Positions 57,744 through 64,000 of a stretch of 64,000 nucleotides of DNA are shown here, piece after piece. The position numbers and the translations under genes were made by a program. The first letter of the stretch is position 1; each line of letters begins with the position of its first letter. The DNA lies in NCBI RefSeq assembly GCF_001424425.1, contig NZ_LMPT01000021.1, positions 172,827 through 236,826 on the forward strand, written 5' to 3'. The notes under the pieces were generated by a model. That model had not been told where the DNA came from. It did not search any database and was given only the letters and a program-made list of their open reading frames with translations. Origin of the DNA: Acidovorax sp. Leaf191. Its GTDB lineage: Bacteria; Pseudomonadota; Gammaproteobacteria; Burkholderiales; Burkholderiaceae_C.

Positions 57744-58832
57744 TCAGCCGATCAGCGCATGGATGCGCTGCTGAGCGGCCGAGCAATCGCCAAAACGTTC
57801 GTCCACCCAGTCCGTGTCGAAATACGTGGGCAGGTAGCGCTCGCCCGCATCGCACAGCAGCGACAGGATGGAGCCCTGCTCGCCGCGCTCGCGCATCTCG
57901 CCCGCCAGCGTGAGCATGGCCACGAAATTGGTGCCGGTGGACGGGCCCACGCGGCGGCCCAGCAGTTGCGACAGCGCGCGCATGGCCGCGACGGACTCGC
58001 AGTCCGCCACGTCGATCATGCGGTCCACCAAAGTGCGGATGAAGCTGGGCTCCACGCGCGGGCGGCCAATGCCTTCGATGCGCGAGCCCGGCGCCGTCAG
58101 CGTTGCGTCGCCCGTGCGGTGGTAGGCACTGAAGACCGAACCCGCCGGGTCGGCCACGCAGACCTCGGTGGCGTGGCGCTGGTAGCGCACATAGCGGCCA
58201 ATGGTGGCGCTGGTCCCGCCAGTGCCTGCACCCACCACGATCCAGCGCGGCACGGGGTGGGGCTCACGCGCCATCTGCGTGAACATGCTCTCGGCAATGT
58301 TGTTGTTGCCGCGCCAGTCCGTGGCCCGCTCTGCATAGGTGAACTGGTCCATGTAGTGCCCGCCCGTCTCGGCGGCAATGGCGCGGGCCGCCTCGTACAC
58401 CTCGCCCGCACGGTCCACGAAATGGCAGCGACCGCCATGGAATTCGATCTGCGCAATCTTCTCTGGCGAGGTACTGCGCGGCATCACCGCCACGAACGGC
58501 AGGCCCAGCAGGCGTGCAAAGTAAGCCTCGCTGACGGCGGTGGATCCGCTGGACGACTCCACCACCGTCGAACCTTCGTGGATCCAGCCATTGCACAGCG
58601 CGTACAAGAACAGCGACCGCGCCAGCCGGTGCTTGAGGCTGCCCGTCGGGTGCGTGGATTCGTCCTTGAGGTACAGGTCAATGCCGTGTGCCGTGAAGGC
58701 GGGAAGGCGTAGCGGGATCAGATGGGTGTCGGCGCTGCGCTGGTAGTCGGCTTCGATGCGGGCAATGGCGGAGTGAAGCCAGTTGGAGGCCGAAGTGGCA
58801 TGGAGTGATGACGAGGGTGTCGGGGTGTGCAT
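57744..58832 (-). CDS. PLP-dependent cysteine synthase-family enzyme (Cds1-like)
   Basis: Fold type II PLP enzyme of 362 aa. The cofactor lysine is K68 in [11 protein letters not shown]; the phosphate loop is [12 protein letters not shown], and [12 protein letters not shown] contacts substrate. Internal insert NGWIHEGS and the C-terminal [10 protein letters not shown] resemble the cysteine desulfhydrase/Cds1 branch more than biosynthetic CysK/CysM. That assignment is by resemblance. It is probably cotranscribed with the CrtC-like gene downstream. ATG at 58832 precedes a Thr/Ser-rich opening. Confidence 0.82.
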   Translation of the reverse strand: MHTPTPSSSLHATSASNWLHSAIARIEADYQRSADTHLIPLRLPAFTAHGIDLYLKDESTHPTGSLKHRLARSLFLYALCNGWIHEGSTVVESSSGSTAVSEAYFARLLGLPFVAVMPRSTSPEKIAQIEFHGGRCHFVDRAGEVYEAARAIAAETGGHYMDQFTYAERATDWRGNNNIAESMFTQMAREPHPVPRWIVVGAGTGGTSATIGRYVRYQRHATEVCVADPAGSVFSAYHRTGDATLTAPGSRIEGIGRPRVEPSFIRTLVDRMIDVADCESVAAMRALSQLLGRRVGPSTGTNFVAMLTLAGEMRERGEQGSILSLLCDAGERYLPTYFDTDWVDERFGDCSAAQQRIHALIG

Positions 58833-59067
58833 CGCATGATTGTCGCAGCGCAGTAGAACTACTTGGAAAAGCATGAAACGGATAACGCAGCTTTCGAGTG
58901 TTGAGCGCCATTGCACGTGCCACTGTTTTTAAGCATTGCTTCCCTCTCAATCGGTCGATTTCACTATTAATTCGTAATTATTATGCTGCTCTAGTTTGGT
59001 AAATAAAAATACCTTCAATTTTTAAGGTATTTAAATTATTTTAATGTTATTGACTTTTTCAAAAAAA
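58833..59067. other. A+T-rich boundary between core genome and RHS locus
   Basis: No gene is seen. Composition changes sharply from the G+C-rich core to A+T-rich sequence near 58930, marking the edge of the RHS-associated accessory DNA. The 59001-59032 terminator lies inside. Confidence 0.6.
59001..59032 (-). terminator. intrinsic terminator of the orphan tip/immunity pair
   Basis: AAATACCTT and AAGGTATTT form a perfect 9-bp stem with an eight-base loop, followed on the minus strand by TTTTTATTT. Confidence 0.8.
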
Positions 59068-59391
59068 TCAACGAGAAAAGGTTTCTTTGTACTGAATCAC
59101 CTTTAGTGACGATTTATCAATTTTTATTATATATTCTAGTCCGCCTCCACCTCTGGAGTGATTTTCTTTTTCTTTTATTTTTTCATGAAATGTAAAAATC
59201 ATGAATTTATCTTCAATTTGTATTTGTAAGTCAAATTCGTTGGGGTTTTTCTTTGTTGTAAAATAGTTTGCGGCGACATTTATTGATTGATATTCTTTTG
59301 AAGTTAAAGGGATAATTTTTGCCGAGTTATTTGATTGAGACATTGTTGGTCCTGAAATCACTAAAAAAAACAGCATTATGAAAAATTTCAT
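59068..59391 (-). CDS. putative exported immunity protein for the DUF4329-like tip
   Basis: A 107-aa protein with a signal peptide (KFFIMLFFLVISGPTMS) and a small polar mature part ending GGGGLEYIIKIDKSSLKVI, a strand-turn-strand end seen in some NTF2-like immunity proteins. Its ATG overlaps the stop of the upstream toxin-tip gene (ATGA), the usual layout for a toxin/immunity pair. Strongly A+T-rich codon use compared with the chromosome. No exact family recognised. The signal peptide implies protection in the periplasm, which would mean that the toxin acts there. Confidence 0.6.
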   Translation of the reverse strand: MKFFIMLFFLVISGPTMSQSNNSAKIIPLTSKEYQSINVAANYFTTKKNPNEFDLQIQIEDKFMIFTFHEKIKEKENHSRGGGGLEYIIKIDKSSLKVIQYKETFSR

Positions 59392-60392
59392 TTCAAAATC
59401 TCTTTTTTCCCTGAAGATGGAGTGAATTTGTGAAAAGTGTTGGCAGGGGTTCCTAGGTACCCTGTGTAGTTTGGTTTGCCAACTCCGTCGCTCGAAATGC
59501 CGCTGATGTCTGTGGGGGAGAAATTCAGCGAGTTAAATTCATCTTTTGATGCAATGGTAGCCTTCCCGTTTGTAAGGCTGTAGTTTCCGTGCGTGTGATA
59601 GTCGCCTACAGCAGATGTTCCTTTTGGGCATGGGCTATCATGTGGATCAGTGCTTGATAAAGCGCCATGTTTTGGCTTTGACGAGATGTATTTTTCTGAA
59701 CCTCTACACGTCGGGCCAGTGCATTCGATTTTACAAATCATACCGCCGTATTCCCTGTTTTCTTTGATTGATTTTTTGTTTATTCCCTTTAAAACATCTA
59801 AGGCCGCACTATCGCTTGTGTTAAACACTTTTCTGCCCGAAAAGTTTTCGCCTTTTAACCCCAACGGGTCCGTCCTGGATTGAGGTTGGCCTACGTATCC
59901 ATAAAAATTCACGTCCCCTGCCAACCCAATAGGATCCTGCGTCACATACTGCCCAACCCCCGGGTCGTAGTAGCGGAACCGGTTGTAATGCAGCCCCGTC
60001 TCCTGATCAAGCTGCTGCCCCTGGAAGCGGATGGGTTGATGGATGCGATGCGGGTTGTACTCCTGTTCGATCTCGCCCCAGGCGCCATACCTTACGGCCC
60101 AGCTCACGTCGCCTGCTTGATCCCCGTTCGCGTTCACCAGCGCAATGGGTGTGCCCAGGTGGTCCGTGACGAAGTGTCGGATGGTCAACGGGTAGGCATC
60201 CTCGGTGTGAGTTTGTGCTTTCTTGAGGAGCTGCAGTGACTCTTGCACTTGGTCTCGCATGTCTTGCGGCAGCAACGCAGAAACTGGTAGCCCGGCTGTA
60301 GCGCTTCATTTAATAGTTGGTGCAGCATTCCCTCATCGAGGTGTGGCATTTCCTGCGTTGACCTTCGCCGCCCACCAAGGCCAGCAGGATTT
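59388..60392 (-). pseudogene. displaced RHS 3' fragment carrying a DUF4329-like toxin tip
   Basis: Copy of the RHS core end (homologous to about 61130-61660) with a different tip. An intact frame runs 59388-60275, opening with TTG or the ATG at 60260. It holds TDHLGTPIALVNANG, YNRFRYYDPGVGQYVTQDPIGLAG and the boundary RTDPLGL, then about 155 residues of tip. The tip has ENREYGGMICKI and GDYHTHGNYS with FSPTDI, an HxH...SxxD arrangement as in DUF4329/JAB-like domains. Upstream, 60276-60392 still matches the core but needs at least two frameshifts, one a 1-base deletion near 60276. So this piece cannot be a full-length RHS gene; it looks like an older tip displaced by recombination. Confidence 0.75.
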
Positions 60393-60492
60393 TAGAGGGG
60401 GACGTACCCTTAGTTCGATTTGCTACCCGTAATAGTGAGGTCCCGACAGGTTGCTTGGGCTGTCGTATACAAGCAAACTATGGGATAAATAT

Positions 60493-60777
60493 TTATGGCG
60501 CGAAATTTTTGTGCGTCACGAGCATAAATGCTGCTAGAAATAAAAACTCGATCAACTTAAATTCAGAAGCGATAAACATAAGGGAAATAGTGAATTTCGC
60601 AATGCCATCCACTCTGATAAAGAAGAAAAGAGCCACTAAAATATTAATAAAAGCAAGGACGAATAAAATAGTAAGCCAATTTTCATTAAAATCCATCGCG
60701 TATTTATTCAATTCATATATGAATATTGAAAACAAAAAATACAATGTAATATTGATTTTCTTATTAAATTTTCGCAT
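60493..60777 (-). CDS. putative membrane immunity protein for the phospholipase-like RHS tip
   Basis: A 94-aa, A+T-rich gene encoding three hydrophobic helices (ITLYFLFSIFIYEL, LTILFVLAFINILVALFFF, LIEFLFLAAFMLV) with a basic N-terminus MRKFNKKIN. ATG at 60777 is one base beyond the RHS stop; a TTG at 60786 would overlap it. Position right after the toxin tip and the switch in composition mark it as an immunity candidate. A membrane location suits protection against a phospholipase. No named immunity family recognised. Confidence 0.6.
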   Translation of the reverse strand: MRKFNKKINITLYFLFSIFIYELNKYAMDFNENWLTILFVLAFINILVALFFFIRVDGIAKFTISLMFIASEFKLIEFLFLAAFMLVTHKNFAP

Positions 60778-60778
60778 T

Positions 60779-63700
60779 TTATTCAAATATGAGAATTGCG
60801 GCCTTTTTATATTTTTTGGCTGACTCTTCAGTACCTTTTGATGCTGGCTGAGGCCATTCAGACGGCTTTTCAGGTAAAGCTTTTAAGTCTTTTGTCATAG
60901 TTGTATCACACGTAAGCTTCTTCTCTTTGCTAGGGTTGGGACCGTAGCACAAATCATGGGTTTTGCAAATGGAATCCATGCTATCGAGGGGGGGGGCATT
61001 TCCAACTTCACCTCCACTAACCCCTCCACTCCATTTTCCACCGCACCAATTGCCGTACCTCGGCCCGTCACTAATTGATCTTTTTGGGCCGGGTGTCCAT
61101 ATAATCTCTTCTAAACCCAACGGATCGGTGCCTAGCGTTGGGTTGGCTGGATAGTCGTAAAAATTTAAACCACCTGCCAATCCTATGGGATCCTGAGTCA
61201 CATACTGTCCCACGCTAGGGTCGTAGTACCTAAAGCGGTTGTAATGCAGCCCCGTCTCCCGATCAAGCTGCTGCCCCTGTAAGCGGATGGGTTGATGGAT
61301 ACGGTGGGGGTTGTACTCCTGCTCGATCTCACCCCAGGCGCCGTATCTTGCAGCCCAGCTCACCTGTCCCGCCTCTTTTCCGTTGGCGTTGACCAGCGCA
61401 ATGGGCGTACCCAGGTGATCGGTCAGAATGTGCCGGACGGTCAGCGGGTGGGCATCTTCGATGTGGGCTTGTGCTGCCTTGAGGGCCTGCAGTGATTCCT
61501 GCATTTGGTCTCGCATGCCCTGCGGCAGCAGGGTGGACAGTTGGAAGCTTGGCTGCAGCACTTCCTTCAAGGCTTGGTAGAGCATCTCCTGGTCGCGGTG
61601 CTGCAGTTCTGGTTCTTGCGCTTGCGAGTCGCCGCTACCCGCCAGGGCCAGCAAGGTTTTGACGGGGTTGGTGTGGCCTTGTTGGCTGCGCTGCACCTGC
61701 AGCAGCGGCACAAAGCTGCCCGGCTCGTACACCGTGTGGTGGATCTGCCCTTGGGCTTGGGTGTGCACCAGCCTGTCGCCATCCCAGCCGTAGTGGGTGG
61801 CTTGGCTTACCTGGCCGGTCTGCTGGTGTACCTTGCTCACCCTGCGCCCGAACGCGTCGTAGCGGTAGGTGGTTTTACTTTGCACCTGTCCTTGCGGGTC
61901 GATCTGTGTGAGTTGCCTGAGCTGGTGCAGGCCGTCGTAGTGCAGGGCGGTGATGCTGCCATCGCCATGGCGGGCTTCAATCCGGTTGCCCCAGTCGTCG
62001 TACCGGTAGTGGGTGGCGAGTTCATCATCTGCGCCCTGGCTCCAGCCGATGCGGTTGTCCCGCCAGCGTTCCACGTCCTGTTTGGCAGGGCTGTCCGCGC
62101 CGGGCTGTGGCTGCAGCAGGTTAAACCGTGGGTCGTGCAGGTTCTGCTGGACCTGGGCGATCCAGTCGGCGCCGGCGCCCGTGGCGGTGTTGCCGCCCGT
62201 GTTCTTGCCGTGTAGTGGCTCAGGCAGCCGGTTGCCCGCCGGGTCCAGTCTCCAGCGCGCTTGCTGCTCGCCCTGGGCACTGGCGCTGCGCTGCCCGGTC
62301 AGGCGCTGGCGGGCGTCGTACTGGTACGCGTCGGCGTGGGTCGGGGTCTGGATGCCCACGAGCTGGCCCAAGCTGTCGTAGGTGTAGCGGCGTTGCCGCA
62401 GGCCACCGATGAGGGGCGCTGCACTGGCGGGGGCGCTGTTTGGTCCGGGCAGGCCTTGCCAGCGCTGGTGCAGCAGGCGCCCCAGGGGATCGAGCTGGCG
62501 GCTCTGGGTGGGCGCTGGGCTGGCGCCCTCTCCGGGCAGCAGGTGCAGGGTGCGGCCCACTTCGCGGTGCAGCTTGTCGCGCTCCAGTGCCACCAGGGGC
62601 GCCTGGTTGAGCAGCACACCGTGCACGTGGCCCGAGCCGTAGCTGAGCCAGTCGAGCTGGCCGATGCCCTGCAGTTCGCTGGTCTCGCGTTGGCCGAGGG
62701 CGCCCAGGCGGTGGTGGATGCGGTGTTCGAATTCGATGGCCTGCTCACCGCCAGTGTTCTTGGTTTGTTTACCTGCTGCGGCAGGGCTGCAGTACAGCGT
62801 TTGCACCTCGCCAGTGGGGCGCCCCAGGGCGTCGCGCTGCAGGTCTACGCGGCTGGTTTTGGGCAGCCGGTGGACTTGCAGGCTTTGCAGCAGGGGACTG
62901 CTGGCCAGAGTTTGGGCGTCGTGCTGTTGGCTCAGGGCACTGTGAAGCTGATGGGTGTTGATCTCCAGCCAGGCAGCGATCAGCTCGGCGGGCGCAGCAG
63001 CCGATGCATCGCGGTGTTCTGGCCGATCAAGCCAATCGAGCTCCCAGCCCTGGGTGTCCAGGAGTTCGCCGCTATCGCTGTAGCCGAACTGGTGGATTTG
63101 CAGGTCTGTGTTTGCGGTGAGTGGATTTGCTGGTGTTGCTGACTTCACCTCTGCTGCAATGCCGGACCTGCCGACCTTGCCGGTCACGCGGTAGATCAGG
63201 CGCCCAGCGCTGTCGTAGTGGTAGCGGCTGCGCACCGTGCCATGGCCTTGGCCGGGCGCGCCCATGCCGCTGTCCTGCGCATCGGTCTTCTCGATCAATT
63301 GGCCCGCTGCGTCATACCGGTAGCTTTGGCTGCGGCCGTCGAACCCGATCTCCCGGACCAGGCGGTCCTGGCTGTCGTAGGCGAAGCGAGTGACCGCATG
63401 GTTCTCGTTGATCAGCTCGGTCAGGCGCCCGGCCACGTCGTAGCGCAGGTGCAAGCTCGCGCCCGCCTGGGTCTGTGCGGTGACGCGGCCCCACAGGTCG
63501 TGGTCGTAGGTGATGGTGGTGGTCTGGACCGATGCACTGCGTGAGCTTGGTCCTGTGCTGGCCAGCGCTCCGAGGGTGATGGCCTGCACCTGCTCGTTGC
63601 TGCCCCAGCGGTATTGCACCAGCGTGCCGTCCGCCTGGGCGGTCTGCTGCAGGCGGCCCATGGCATCGCGCTGGTGGCGTGTGCGCTGGCTTAAGGGGTC

Positions 63701-64000
63701 GGTCTCTTCGATGAGCTCGCCCCAGGCGTCGTGCTGCCAGCGGCTGGTGTGGCCCGAGCAGTCGGTGTAGCTCGCGAGCTGGCCGATGGCGTTGTAGCCC
63801 ATGGTCTTGCGCCCGCCCTGGGGGTCTGTGATCGCCATGGGCTGGTCCACCCAGGCGCGGGCGTTGCCTGCTGCGCTGTGAGGTGGGCCGCTCAGGTATT
63901 CCAGTTGGGTGGTGAGGGCGATGTCGCCCGCGACCACGGTGGTCTGCACCAGACGGGCCCAGGGGTCGTACTGGTAATGGGTGTGAATGCCGCTGGCGCT
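60779..64000 (-). CDS. RHS/YD-repeat polymorphic toxin with phospholipase A2-like tip, 5' end beyond window
   Basis: 1073 residues are visible; the N-terminus lies past the right edge. The body is a series of YD repeats (for example YRYDAAGQLIEKTD, YDSLGQLVGIQT), which build the beta-cage that encloses the toxin. The conserved RHS core end contains HILTDHLGTPIALVNANG, YNRFRYYDPSVGQYVTQDPIGLAGG and GTDPLGL. The remaining 117 residues are the tip: RYGNWCGGKWSGG resembles the calcium loop, and DSMDSICKTHDLCYG the catalytic His-Asp helix (codons at about 60952-60957), of secreted phospholipase A2; CDTTMTKDL follows. Core is G+C-rich, tip A+T-rich. Probably secreted, perhaps by type VI secretion, though no such gene is in view. 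Confidence 0.9.
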   Translation of the reverse strand, partial: SASGIHTHYQYDPWARLVQTTVVAGDIALTTQLEYLSGPPHSAAGNARAWVDQPMAITDPQGGRKTMGYNAIGQLASYTDCSGHTSRWQHDAWGELIEETDPLSQRTRHQRDAMGRLQQTAQADGTLVQYRWGSNEQVQAITLGALASTGPSSRSASVQTTTITYDHDLWGRVTAQTQAGASLHLRYDVAGRLTELINENHAVTRFAYDSQDRLVREIGFDGRSQSYRYDAAGQLIEKTDAQDSGMGAPGQGHGTVRSRYHYDSAGRLIYRVTGKVGRSGIAAEVKSATPANPLTANTDLQIHQFGYSDSGELLDTQGWELDWLDRPEHRDASAAAPAELIAAWLEINTHQLHSALSQQHDAQTLASSPLLQSLQVHRLPKTSRVDLQRDALGRPTGEVQTLYCSPAAAGKQTKNTGGEQAIEFEHRIHHRLGALGQRETSELQGIGQLDWLSYGSGHVHGVLLNQAPLVALERDKLHREVGRTLHLLPGEGASPAPTQSRQLDPLGRLLHQRWQGLPGPNSAPASAAPLIGGLRQRRYTYDSLGQLVGIQTPTHADAYQYDARQRLTGQRSASAQGEQQARWRLDPAGNRLPEPLHGKNTGGNTATGAGADWIAQVQQNLHDPRFNLLQPQPGADSPAKQDVERWRDNRIGWSQGADDELATHYRYDDWGNRIEARHGDGSITALHYDGLHQLRQLTQIDPQGQVQSKTTYRYDAFGRRVSKVHQQTGQVSQATHYGWDGDRLVHTQAQGQIHHTVYEPGSFVPLLQVQRSQQGHTNPVKTLLALAGSGDSQAQEPELQHRDQEMLYQALKEVLQPSFQLSTLLPQGMRDQMQESLQALKAAQAHIEDAHPLTVRHILTDHLGTPIALVNANGKEAGQVSWAARYGAWGEIEQEYNPHRIHQPIRLQGQQLDRETGLHYNRFRYYDPSVGQYVTQDPIGLAGGLNFYDYPANPTLGTDPLGLEEIIWTPGPKRSISDGPRYGNWCGGKWSGGVSGGEVGNAPPLDSMDSICKTHDLCYGPNPSKEKKLTCDTTMTKDLKALPEKPSEWPQPASKGTEESAKKYKKAAILIFE

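Noticed and set aside
60451..60476. Hairpin TTGCTTG/CAAGCAA after the phospholipase-tip immunity gene as a terminator
   Set aside because: Stem of only 7 bp with a 12-base loop and no T tract in either direction.

Overview
The window is about 66% G+C and reads as the chromosome of a betaproteobacterium of the Comamonadaceae, probably Acidovorax or a close relative. The basis is protein character, the 14-gene nuo operon preceded by secG and tRNA-Leu and followed by a DUF2818 gene, and short intergenic repeats of the type I associate with this family. No alignment was run, so genus is inference.

Layout. 1-5.8 kb: a DapA-family aldolase cut by the left edge, an intergenic stretch with a candidate small RNA, three small unknown genes, moaE, and clpB behind a textbook sigma-32 promoter. 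6-18 kb: an aldehyde dehydrogenase, a hybrid histidine kinase/LuxR-type regulator pair, a GNAT enzyme, a methyltransferase, dusC, a two-HKD phospholipase-D lipoprotein, and an ammonium transporter with a sigma-54 promoter. 18.4-27.4 kb (minus strand): ribD at the end of a type IV pilus minor-pilin run (two FimT/GspH-like proteins, PilV, PilW, PilX, PilY1, PilE). 27.5-33.2 kb: a small exported protein, rpsO-pnp, a quinone oxidoreductase, tpiA, secG, tRNA-Leu(GAG). 33.3-48.7 kb: nuoA-N, DUF2818 and DUF1178 genes. 48.9-56.3 kb: an ABC exporter and a branched-chain-amino-acid-type importer (livG, livF, binding protein, livH, livM). 56.5-58.8 kb: a CrtC/AttH-like lipocalin protein and a PLP-dependent cysteine synthase-family enzyme.

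58.9-64 kb (minus strand) is the most unusual part. A large RHS/YD-repeat protein runs off the right edge and ends in a tip with secreted phospholipase-A2-like motifs, followed at once by a small three-helix membrane protein that is the obvious immunity candidate. Downstream lies a displaced, partly decayed copy of the RHS core end carrying a different tip (DUF4329-like, HxH...SxxD). That tip overlaps by 4 bp a second small gene encoding an exported protein, a second immunity candidate. Tips and immunity genes are markedly A+T-rich while the core is G+C-rich, the usual mark of tip exchange in polymorphic toxins.

Most of the rest is housekeeping: respiratory complex I, protein export, translation, RNA decay, proteostasis, cofactor synthesis. 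The accessory interest lies in the RHS locus, the minor-pilin cluster, regulatory sites (sigma-32, sigma-54, rpsO leader hairpin, hairpin ahead of nuoA) and the dispersed repeats.
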